From contig DYFX01000057.1 in NCBI GenBank assembly GCA_020724945.1, forward strand, positions 1-6,206: DNA of 6,206 bases, read 5' to 3'. How positions within the stretch are numbered: position 1 is the first letter of the stretch; every line of letters begins with the position of its first letter. A program made the position numbers and the translations under genes. The stretch comes from Candidatus Paceibacter sp. (GTDB lineage: Bacteria > Patescibacteriota > Patescibacteriia > SG8-24 > DYFX01). Shown here in pieces: positions 1 to 4,901 of this stretch. The notes beneath the pieces were generated by a model. That model did not search any database. It was not told where the DNA came from and saw only the letters and a program-made list of their open reading frames with translations.

Positions 1-40
1 CCGCAAGGGCGTGCCGGTTCGAGCCCGGCCCCGGGTACCA
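1..40 (+). tRNA. tRNA 3' part, class II, probably tRNA-Leu (5' end outside window)
   Basis: Only the 3' portion is present. A perfect five-pair T stem (13-17 with 25-29) encloses the seven-base loop TTCGAGC at 18-24. The 3' acceptor strand CCCGGGT is at 30-36, the discriminator base A at 37 and an encoded CCA at 38-40. The bases before the T arm look like the end of a long variable arm: CC at 1-2 and GG at 7-8 can pair around a GCAA loop. That marks a class II tRNA (Leu, Ser or Tyr). A discriminator A argues against Ser, and the GGTACCA ending resembles bacterial tRNA-Leu. The anticodon lies outside the window, so the isotype is inferred. Confidence 0.85.
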
Positions 41-69
41 AAAGCGCCTCTTGACCGAGGGGCGTTTTT
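41..69 (+). terminator. Rho-independent terminator after the tRNA
   Basis: The segment 41-51 pairs with 58-68, with G-T wobbles, around a short loop containing TTGACC. The 3' arm ends in a run of five T. It begins directly after the tRNA CCA, so it should end the tRNA transcript. Confidence 0.8.
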
Positions 70-79
70 CGTTTGGGAT
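51..79 (+). promoter_or_regulatory. Weak candidate promoter for the 106-aa gene
   Basis: TTGACC at 51-56 matches five of six -35 consensus bases. It is followed after exactly 17 bases by TGGGAT at 74-79, which matches only three of six -10 bases. Transcription would start near 86, giving a leader of about 23 bases with the Shine-Dalgarno sequence at 94-101. The -35 box lies in the loop of the tRNA terminator. The -10 match is poor, so this is tentative. Confidence 0.25.
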
Positions 80-108
80 ATGCGCAGTCCCTTGAAAGGA
101 GCTGAAAC

Positions 109-429
109 ATGGGAGGCTACCCTCCGCCGCCGGATCCGCTGACTCCGGTCGCCTTCAGGCCCTACCGCTTCCGCGTGCAAGAAGGCGACCGCGTGCGCCT
201 GCCCGACGGACGCGAAGGCACCGTCTACATGGTGGAGCTGCTCTACGGCGGCAACTGCAAGGTCATCTCGATCCGGCCGGACAAGCCGAAGCGCCGCTTC
301 CTGCGGCTCTTGCCCGCCATCCCGGTCAGGCTGGCCGACGCGGAGATCGACAGGCTGGTCGAACTCCCGTCCGAAGAGGAGATCCGACGCATCATGAACG
401 ACCCCCGCGAGCTCGGCCTGGAACCTTGA
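109..429 (+). CDS. Hypothetical protein, 106 aa, possible small beta-barrel core
   Basis: I do not recognise this protein. The start is supported by GAAAGGAG at 94-101, seven bases before the ATG. After a proline-rich N-terminus (residues 5-10), residues 25-58 hold the most ordered-looking part: G-D-R-V-R-L-P-D-G-R-E-G-T-V followed by alternating hydrophobic residues. This resembles SH3-like or KOW-type small barrels, but that is only a visual impression. Residues 59-67 are basic (KPKRRFLRL). Residues 77-100 look helical and acidic. There is no signal peptide or membrane segment, so it is probably cytosolic. Basic patches would allow nucleic-acid or ribosome binding, but nothing proves this. 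The gene stands alone between two terminators, and its stop codon lies in the loop of the second. The good SD, codon-like composition and tight fit between terminators argue that it is real. Confidence 0.75.
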   Translation: MGGYPPPPDPLTPVAFRPYRFRVQEGDRVRLPDGREGTVYMVELLYGGNCKVISIRPDKPKRRFLRLLPAIPVRLADAEIDRLVELPSEEEIRRIMNDPRELGLEP

Positions 430-446
430 CGGTTCCGGGTCTTTTT
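417..446 (+). terminator. Rho-independent terminator containing the stop codon of the 106-aa gene
   Basis: A nine-pair stem (417-425 with 431-439, one T-G wobble) encloses the five-base loop TTGAC, followed by TC and five T (442-446). The TGA stop at 427-429 lies entirely in the loop, so the terminator is built from the last codons of the gene. Confidence 0.8.
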
Positions 447-454
447 GTTACCTT
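426..454 (+). promoter_or_regulatory. Candidate promoter for the two-gene hypothetical operon
   Basis: TTGACG at 426-431 (five of six -35 bases) is followed after exactly 17 bases by TACCTT at 449-454 (three of six -10 bases), preceded by an extended -10 TG at 446-447. Transcription would start near 461, about 28 bases before the ATG at 489. The -35 box overlaps both the loop of the preceding terminator and the stop codon of the preceding gene. Confidence 0.4.
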
Positions 455-476
455 CGCCGGTCCCATCCCCGAACCC

Positions 477-482
477 GGAGGA
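477..482 (+). promoter_or_regulatory. Shine-Dalgarno that sets the start at 489
   Basis: GGAGGA lies six bases before the ATG at 489. An upstream in-frame TTG at 426 sits in the terminator loop and has no such site, so the ATG is the better start. Confidence 0.8.
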
Positions 483-488
483 ACAAGG

Positions 489-1046
489 ATGGCCGTACCT
501 TCACGAGTGACCGCCAAGATCCAGAAGCTCGACGCCGTGCGGAAGCATGTCCAGGACCGCAAGCGCGCGGACCCGGGCGAGCAGGCGCGGCGGCAGGCCG
601 TCGAGGCCGACCGCAAGGCGCGGCGCCAGATCCTCATGGATCTGGCGAAGGACGCCTTCGATTGGCGCGACAGCTTCAACCGCTCGCCGGAAGGCAAGCG
701 GTACTGGGAGCTCGTCGGCGCCGGCGCGCGCGTACTCCTTTTCACCGGCTGGTACTGGGACGGGCTGCCGGTCGTCGCCGGCAACGCGCCCGGCGCCCAC
801 ACGCGCGTCTTCCTCGACGGCCCTCACCACCACTTCCTCTTCGAGGAGTGGCGGAACGACGCCGCGGGGAACCCCGAGCCCTACCGCGAGGTCTGCCGTC
901 TCACATCGCCTCTCCAGATGATCGAGCATCCGATGGTCCACCCGACGATGCTCGAGCTGCTCCAGACCCACCTCTCCGGCCCCGAGGCCTGGGAGACGCT
1001 CGAACAGGAGCTGGATCGCCGGCTCGACCGGTATGTGCAACCCTAG
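489..1046 (+). CDS. Hypothetical protein, 185 aa, first of a tandem paralogous pair
   Basis: This belongs to no family I recognise. Residues 1-56 are highly charged and probably helical, possibly coiled-coil, rich in Arg, Lys, Glu and Ala. Then come S-P-E-G-K-R-Y at 66-72, an aromatic stretch at 83-91 (LLFTGWYWD), a histidine cluster H-H-H at 113-115 within L-D-x(10)-W (109-121), and V-H-P-T-M-L at 150-155, followed by a C-terminal helix ending L-D-R-Y. There is no signal peptide or convincing membrane segment, so it is likely cytosolic. The next gene shares the S-P-x-x-K/R-x-Y, L-D-x(10)-W, V-H-P-x-M-L and C-terminal D-x-Y elements in the same order, so the two look like diverged duplicates. 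The gap between them is 14 bases with no terminator, so they should be co-transcribed. The histidines could bind metal, but no known metal-site motif is evident and the histidine cluster is not shared by the paralogue. Confidence 0.8.
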   Translation: MAVPSRVTAKIQKLDAVRKHVQDRKRADPGEQARRQAVEADRKARRQILMDLAKDAFDWRDSFNRSPEGKRYWELVGAGARVLLFTGWYWDGLPVVAGNAPGAHTRVFLDGPHHHFLFEEWRNDAAGNPEPYREVCRLTSPLQMIEHPMVHPTMLELLQTHLSGPEAWETLEQELDRRLDRYVQP

Positions 1047-1048
1047 CC

Positions 1049-1054
1049 AAGGAG
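1049..1054 (+). promoter_or_regulatory. Shine-Dalgarno that sets a GTG start at 1061
   Basis: AAGGAG lies six bases before GTG at 1061. The reading frame is open much further upstream (from 662) inside the preceding gene, but that part is out of frame with a well-supported CDS. The spaced SD therefore identifies GTG as the start. Confidence 0.75.
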
Positions 1055-1060
1055 ACCGAA

Positions 1061-1642
1061 GTGACCAGAGATCTTCCGAAGTCCGTTCCTTCCGCCATCC
1101 TCTCCGCCGCGAGCGCCGCGCTCGAGGAGACCGAAGACATCATCCAGCGCCAGCGCGACGCGCGGGCCGCCTACACCAGCCCGGCCTACCGCACCTACGC
1201 GCAGGAGGCGCGCGATCATGTGATGTTCGACGAGCTGCCGGCCAAGGCGCAGGCGCTCATCGACTGGGGCGCGATGCTCCAGGAAGCCCTGCCGTCGGCA
1301 CAGCTCGCCAAGCGCTTCCGCGCCAAAGGTGACGCGCGGCCCGGCCTGTCGCTGGCGGTCCAGGAGATCGCGCTCGCCGCGCGCGTGGACTTCCGGGGCG
1401 GCACGCTCAAGACCGAGCTCCTGCTGGAGCTCGATCCGGAGTTCGGCCTCTTCCGTACCCACGACTGGTTCGACGGCTTCCGCGTCAACGGCGGCGGCGT
1501 GCTGAACACGCCGAGCGGCCTGCTCATGGCCGTGCATCCCGAGATGCTCTCGCGCATCCACGCGGCCGTCGCCGAAGGCGCGAACTGGCGCCACATCGAG
1601 TGCGCGATCGGCCGTCTCGTCGACGGCTACAAGGACAGGTAA
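1061..1642 (+). CDS. Hypothetical protein, 193 aa, second of the tandem paralogous pair
   Basis: I do not recognise the family. Translation most likely begins at GTG, behind a well-placed AAGGAG. Residues 8-35 form an Ala/Glu-rich helix. S-P-A-Y-R-T-Y is at 40-46, a helical region spans about 58-110, then L-D-x(10)-W at 124-136, V-H-P-E-M-L at 158-163, and a C-terminal helix with W176, E180, D188 and Y190. Ungapped comparison of its C-terminus with residues 150-183 of the preceding protein gives about ten identities in 34, including V-H-P-x-M-L, W, E, R, D and Y at equal spacing. This supports distant duplication. It carries about 40 extra residues between the S-P and L-D elements and lacks the H-H-H cluster. 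No signal or membrane segment is seen. The stop codon falls in the loop of a terminator that closes this two-gene unit. Confidence 0.8.
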   Translation: MTRDLPKSVPSAILSAASAALEETEDIIQRQRDARAAYTSPAYRTYAQEARDHVMFDELPAKAQALIDWGAMLQEALPSAQLAKRFRAKGDARPGLSLAVQEIALAARVDFRGGTLKTELLLELDPEFGLFRTHDWFDGFRVNGGGVLNTPSGLLMAVHPEMLSRIHAAVAEGANWRHIECAIGRLVDGYKDR

Positions 1643-1657
1643 CCCCTGTCCTTTTTT
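1631..1657 (+). terminator. Rho-independent terminator containing the stop codon of the 193-aa gene
   Basis: GGACAGG at 1633-1639 pairs perfectly with CCTGTCC at 1645-1651 (extended by two A-T pairs) around the loop TAACC, followed by six T (1652-1657). The TAA stop at 1640-1642 is in the loop, as in the terminator at 417-446. Confidence 0.9.
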
Positions 1658-1663
1658 CGATGC

Positions 1664-1693
1664 TTGCCCCGTTCGCCCTTCCTCCCCTACGAT
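1664..1693 (+). promoter_or_regulatory. Candidate promoter of the ruvB operon
   Basis: TTGCCC at 1664-1669 (four of six -35 bases) and TACGAT at 1688-1693 (four of six -10 bases) are separated by 18 bases, directly behind a terminator. The expected start of transcription is about 1700. That leaves essentially no leader for the ATG at 1703 but about 45 bases for the ATG at 1745. Confidence 0.45.
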
Positions 1694-1710
1694 GGAAGCG
1701 ATATGGAGAA

Positions 1711-1745
1711 TGAACTGGATTCCCCGGTCAAGCCGGGGAATGACA
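1711..1745. repeat. Palindromic repeat-like element at the 5' end of ruvB
   Basis: ATTCCCCGG at 1719-1727 and CCGGGGAAT at 1733-1741 form a perfect nine-pair hairpin with the loop TCAAG, flanked by CTGG and GACA. In forward translation it reads L-D-S-P-V-K-P-G-N-D, and on the other strand V-I-P-R-L-D-R-G-I-Q. From general knowledge, both peptides are typical spurious translations of dispersed intergenic palindromes in many bacteria. Only one copy is in this window, so repetition in this genome is inferred. Its 3' arm holds the only SD-like bases (GGGGAA) in front of the ATG at 1745. Confidence 0.7.
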
Positions 1746-2758
1746 TGACGCGGGATGTCGCGCCGACGGCGCAGCCCGAAGAGACGACCTTCGACGCGCG
1801 CCTCCGCCCGAAGCGCCTTTCGGAGTTCGTCGGACAGCAGAAGCTGAAGGACCACCTCGCCGTCTTCCTCGGCGCCGCCCAGAAGCGCGGCGAACCCATC
1901 GAGCACACGCTCCTCTACGGCAACCCCGGCCTCGGCAAGACGACGCTCGCGCACATCATCTCGAAGGAGATGGGCGCCAACATCAAGACGACCTCCGGCC
2001 CCGCGCTCGAGCGCGTCGGCGACCTCGCCGCCATCCTGACGAACCTCGAGGAGGGCGATGTGCTCTTCATCGACGAGATCCACCGCCTCAACAAGCTCAT
2101 CGAGGAGGTGATGTATCCCGCGATGGAGGATTTCGCGCTCGACCTCGTCATCGGCAAGGGCCCTTCGGCGCGCACGCTCCGCATGGATCTCCCCCGCTTC
2201 ACGCTCATCGGCGCCACCACGCGCCTCTCGCTCCTGACCGCGCCGCTGCGCGACCGGTTCGGCGTCACCTATCACCTCGATTTCTACGAGCCTTCGGACC
2301 TCACGATGATCGTCGAGCGCAACGCCGGCACGCTCGGCTGCACCGTCCGCCCCGACGCGGCCGCCCGCATCGCCGAACGCGCCCGTCGCACGCCGCGCGT
2401 CGCCAACCGCCTGCTGAAGCGCGTGCGGGACTACGCCGACTTCCACGGAGATGGTACGATTAGCCTCGACATCGTGGATCGCGCCCTCCGGATGCTCGAG
2501 ATCGACGCCATCGGCCTCGACTCGGTCGACCGCCGCATCCTCGAGACCATCGTCTCGAAGTTCGCCGGCGGCCCCGTGGGCCTGAACGCCCTCGCCGCCG
2601 CCACCTCGGAAGAGATGGAGACGATCGAGAGCATCTACGAGCCGTACCTCATCCAACTCGGGCTCCTGCATCGCACTCCGCGCGGGCGCATGGCCACCGA
2701 AGCCGCCTACAAGCATCTCGGTCTGGCCGCGCCGGAGAGGCTCGAGACCCTCATCTGA
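1745..2758 (+). CDS. ruvB: RuvB, Holliday junction branch-migration ATPase
   Basis: RuvB is the hexameric AAA+ motor that, with RuvA, drives branch migration of Holliday junctions for resolution by RuvC. The protein is complete. Numbering from the ATG at 1745 (337 aa): L-R-P-K-x-L-x-E-F-V-G-Q near 20-31; Walker A G-N-P-G-L-G-K-T-T at 59-67; Walker B with F-I-D-E-I-H at 108-113; sensor 1 G-A-T-T-R at 156-160; L-R-D-R-F-G with the arginine finger at 168-173; sensor 2 T-P-R-V-A-N-R at 216-222; and the C-terminal winged-helix region to about 327. Walker A has Asn where Pro or Gly is common. An in-frame ATG at 1703 would give 351 aa, but its 14 extra residues come largely from the palindromic repeat and it would sit almost on the predicted transcription start. 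I therefore prefer 1745, with moderate certainty. It appears to lead an operon with two membrane-protein genes. ruvA and ruvC are not in the window. Confidence 0.97.
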   Translation: MTRDVAPTAQPEETTFDARLRPKRLSEFVGQQKLKDHLAVFLGAAQKRGEPIEHTLLYGNPGLGKTTLAHIISKEMGANIKTTSGPALERVGDLAAILTNLEEGDVLFIDEIHRLNKLIEEVMYPAMEDFALDLVIGKGPSARTLRMDLPRFTLIGATTRLSLLTAPLRDRFGVTYHLDFYEPSDLTMIVERNAGTLGCTVRPDAAARIAERARRTPRVANRLLKRVRDYADFHGDGTISLDIVDRALRMLEIDAIGLDSVDRRILETIVSKFAGGPVGLNALAAATSEEMETIESIYEPYLIQLGLLHRTPRGRMATEAAYKHLGLAAPERLETLI

Positions 2759-2762
2759 ACGC

Positions 2763-3011
2763 ATGATCGCCTTGCCGCCTTACCTCCTGCTCATCCCGTA
2801 CGCCCTCTTCCTCCTGGGCTATCTCTTCTTCGCGCTCGCCAACATCGTCAGCCTGGCGAAGTACGGCGCGCGCAACGGCGTCGGCCTGGTCGCCAGCTTC
2901 ATCTTCATCGCCGGCAGCGCGCTCGTCATCTTCGCGACCTGGCAGTCGCTCGCGGGCATCGACTGGACGACGGGCGTCCCCTTGGCCGCCGTTCCGCTTC
3001 CCGCCTTCTGA
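2763..3011 (+). CDS. Small two-pass membrane protein, 82 aa, unknown function
   Basis: Two hydrophobic segments, about residues 5-29 and 40-60, are joined by a short positively charged loop (LAKYGARNG, 31-39). By the positive-inside rule this loop would be cytoplasmic, with both ends outside. The C-terminal 20 residues are uncharged apart from one Asp and rich in Pro and Val. I do not recognise the family. It starts four bases after the ruvB stop and ends one base before the next ATG. I see no clear Shine-Dalgarno sequence, so translational coupling to ruvB is likely. The company of a PH-domain membrane protein suggests they may act together in the envelope, but this is inference. Membrane-type hydrophobicity over most of its length and the tight fit between two solid genes support it as real. 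Confidence 0.8.
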   Translation: MIALPPYLLLIPYALFLLGYLFFALANIVSLAKYGARNGVGLVASFIFIAGSALVIFATWQSLAGIDWTTGVPLAAVPLPAF

Positions 3012-3012
3012 T

Positions 3013-3624
3013 ATGTCGATCCACCAGCTCTTCACGCCGAACGCCGGGGAGAAGCTCGAGTTCTCGCTCCGCCGCCACCCGATCGTCTTCGCGGGCCCCG
3101 TCTTCATCTTCCTCGTGCTGGCCGCCATCCCGTTCGCGGCGAAGACCGTCATCCTGGGCGGCGAGGCGCTCGCGCTGCCGCACCCGCTCCTCGAGATCGG
3201 ATTGAAGCTCCTCGTCTCGATCTATTACCTCGGCATCTGGATCTTCTTCTTCAGCCAGTTCACCGACTACTACCTGGACATCAACATCGTCACCAACGAC
3301 CGCATCCTGGACATCAACCAGAAGGGACTCTTCGGCCGCGTCGTGGCCGAACTCGATCTCACGCGCGTGCAGGATGTCCATTCGGAGATCAAGGGCATCA
3401 TCCCGACGATGCTGAACTACGGGACGGTCGAGATCCAGACGGCCGGCGGCGAACAGAACTTCATCTTCGAGCAGGTGCCGAATCCGCACGCGGTGCGCCA
3501 GCGCATCATCGAACTCGCAGCGCTCGACCGGAAGCGCGAGGCGCGCGACATCATGCATCAGACGGAATCCAAGGATGTCGCCGCCGCGGGCCGCAACGAG
3601 ATGCGTCATCAAGGACTCGGCTGA
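3013..3624 (+). CDS. PH-domain (bPH_2 / DUF304-type) membrane protein, 203 aa
   Basis: Hydrophobic segments at about 22-45 and 60-81 are followed by a cytoplasmic bacterial pleckstrin-homology-like domain at about 84-170. The hallmark stretches are Y-Y-L-D-I-N-I-V-T-N-D-R-I-L-D-I-N, then G-L-F-G-R-V-V-A-E-L-D-L, R-V-Q-D-V near 118-122, and L-N-Y-G-T-V-E-I-Q-T-A-G near 134-145. This order is typical of the YdbS/YdbT-like bPH_2 family, whose role is poorly defined (membrane-anchored scaffold or ligand binding; no catalysis known). The N-P-H-x-V after the domain is also common in this family. The tail from about 171 is charged and probably disordered. It begins one base after the 82-aa gene, so it is probably the last gene of the ruvB transcript, before the hairpin at 3651-3676. 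The family call is strong. Any functional link to RuvB is unproven. Confidence 0.9.
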   Translation: MSIHQLFTPNAGEKLEFSLRRHPIVFAGPVFIFLVLAAIPFAAKTVILGGEALALPHPLLEIGLKLLVSIYYLGIWIFFFSQFTDYYLDINIVTNDRILDINQKGLFGRVVAELDLTRVQDVHSEIKGIIPTMLNYGTVEIQTAGGEQNFIFEQVPNPHAVRQRIIELAALDRKREARDIMHQTESKDVAAAGRNEMRHQGLG

Positions 3625-3650
3625 CGCGGCGGCGAGGCCCTCGGAACGCG

Positions 3651-3676
3651 AAACCCTGACCTGCGTCGGGGTTTTT
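3651..3676 (+). terminator. Terminator between convergent gene blocks
   Basis: Bases 3651-3660 pair with 3665-3674 (ten pairs, one T-G wobble) around the loop CTGC, and the 3' arm runs into five T (3672-3676). It should end the ruvB operon. Read on the minus strand it follows the carboxypeptidase stop (3678-3680) directly. There the T run is only three bases and lies within the stem, so bidirectional action is possible but weaker. Confidence 0.85.
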
Positions 3677-3677
3677 C

Positions 3678-4892
3678 TCATCGGATGAATGCCGTGCGGT
3701 AGCCCTGCCATGCCTGCTCGGCGAGCGTTTTTGTGTCGCGCGTCGATTGGGCTTTCGTGCCGGCGCCCAGGACGACGACGATGAGCTCCTTCTCGCCCGG
3801 CTTCTTGAGGCGCGTGACGAGCGTATACCCCGCCTCGTTGATGAACCCCGTCTTGCCGGCCTCGCAGTCGAGCGCGGCATCGGTCACGAGCGTGTTGGTG
3901 TTCCGGATGGTGCGGATCTTGCCGCCCGGCAGCGGGACATCGTAGGTCGCGAGCCCGGCGTACGGAGCGATCCACGGGTCGGCGAAGGCGGCGCGCGCCA
4001 TGAGCGCGACCTCGCGCGCCGTCGAAAGGTTCTCGACCTCGATGCCGGTCGGATCGGCGAAGCTGGTGGATTCCAGGCCGAGCGCCCGGGCTTTCGCGTC
4101 CATGCGCGCGAGGAACTGCGCGCGGGAGAGGCCGGTGGCGCGCGCCAGCGCGTTGGCGGCGTTGTTGGCCGATCCCACGAGCGTGCTGCCGAGGAGCCCC
4201 GGCACGGTGAGCGTCGTGCCGACGGGGACCTGCAGGCGTCCGCCGCCGACCTCGTCGTCCCAGGCGAGCTTCACGGCCGTGTCGGAATCGAGACCCGCTT
4301 CGCGCGCGACCATCACGGTCATGAGCTTGGTGATCGACGCGATGCTGCGCACCTCGTCGGCGTCCTTCGAGGCGAGGATCTCGCCCGTTTCCGGATCCAT
4401 CACGACATAGGCTTCGGCACCGACCGGCGACGCCGCGGTGACCTGTTCGGGGACGACCTCGATCTTCACGCGCGCGACCGCGCCGTAGATCCAGGCGGTA
4501 TTCTCGACGGCGAGCTGGAACTGTTCCGTATAGGTGCCGGGCTGCGGCGGCGCGTGGAGCGTGACCGTGACGCTGCCGGTCGCTCCGGGGCGCACCAGCG
4601 CCTCCTGCATCCGCGCGGCTTGGTAGCGGGTCGGCCAGGCGGAATGCCAGAAGGCGCTCTTCCGCTTGTAGGGGCCCGTGGCGTAGAGCGAGGCATACGC
4701 CCTGCCCGTGCCGCGCCAGACATACCGGCCGGCGTTGCGGAACTTCAGCGTGACCTGGGCCGTCTTGCCGGCTTCGATGCGCACGGCCGTATCGCCTTGG
4801 ACGGCGGCGGACGCGTAGTTCCTCACGGCCGCGTCCGCGGCGAGCGGGGCGGCGAGGACGGCGATCATCGCGATGGCGAGCAGGCGTTTCAT
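3678..4892 (-). CDS. Secreted D-alanyl-D-alanine carboxypeptidase (peptidase S11, PBP5-like) with N-terminal Ig-like domain
   Basis: This enzyme removes the terminal D-Ala from peptidoglycan pentapeptides outside the membrane, limiting cross-linking. A signal peptide (MKRLL, then a hydrophobic core to about 18, probable cleavage after A-D-A at 19-21) is followed by an Ig-like domain at about 25-148. That domain has R-N-A-G-x-Y-V-W at 52-59, Trp82, Trp86 and A-P-P-Q-P-G-T-Y at 114-121, resembling NBR1-type Ig-like domains. The S11 domain spans about 157-395 with the full triad: S-I-T-K at 186-189 (nucleophile Ser186, Lys189), S-A-N at 241-243 (usually S-G-N) and K-T-G at 347-349. The usual C-terminal amphipathic anchor of PBP5 is not evident, since the protein ends soon after the catalytic fold. 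The start is clear from the signal peptide and the purine-rich SD. It follows the SpoIID-like gene by nine bases, so the two probably share a transcript. Confidence 0.93.
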   Translation of the reverse strand: MKRLLAIAMIAVLAAPLAADAAVRNYASAAVQGDTAVRIEAGKTAQVTLKFRNAGRYVWRGTGRAYASLYATGPYKRKSAFWHSAWPTRYQAARMQEALVRPGATGSVTVTLHAPPQPGTYTEQFQLAVENTAWIYGAVARVKIEVVPEQVTAASPVGAEAYVVMDPETGEILASKDADEVRSIASITKLMTVMVAREAGLDSDTAVKLAWDDEVGGGRLQVPVGTTLTVPGLLGSTLVGSANNAANALARATGLSRAQFLARMDAKARALGLESTSFADPTGIEVENLSTAREVALMARAAFADPWIAPYAGLATYDVPLPGGKIRTIRNTNTLVTDAALDCEAGKTGFINEAGYTLVTRLKKPGEKELIVVVLGAGTKAQSTRDTKTLAEQAWQGYRTAFIR

Positions 4893-4894
4893 CT

Positions 4895-4901
4895 CCTCCT
4901 T
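4895..4901 (-). promoter_or_regulatory. Strong, unusually close Shine-Dalgarno for the carboxypeptidase
   Basis: On the minus strand AAGGAGG occupies 4901-4895, leaving only two bases before the ATG (4892-4890). If pairing uses only GGAG at 4899-4896, the spacer is three. It starts immediately after the TAA stop (4904-4902) of the upstream gene, sharing base 4902 only with the longer A run. This suggests translational coupling. Confidence 0.7.

Noticed and set aside
426..488. TTG start giving a 206-aa version of the 185-aa protein
   Set aside because: The TTG is in the terminator loop with no SD, whereas the ATG at 489 has GGAGGA at proper spacing.
501..1040. Minus-strand frame opposite the 185-aa gene
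   Set aside because: It mirrors the codon pattern of the sense gene, has no supported ribosome binding site and no recognisable protein features.
662..1060. In-frame upstream extension of the 193-aa protein
   Set aside because: This part overlaps the 185-aa gene in another frame and translates to an Arg/Ala/Pro-rich sequence typical of out-of-frame GC-rich DNA. The SD at 1049-1054 marks the GTG at 1061.
1664..1702. TTG start giving a 364-aa RuvB
   Set aside because: The region holds the candidate promoter and lies directly behind a terminator. The extra residues are not part of any RuvB motif.
1043..2764. A 573-codon open frame on the minus strand opposite the 193-aa gene and ruvB
   Set aside because: It is a compositional shadow of GC-rich genes. 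It lies antisense to an unmistakable RuvB, has an Arg/Glu/Ala-biased translation without domain motifs, and crosses the palindromic repeat.
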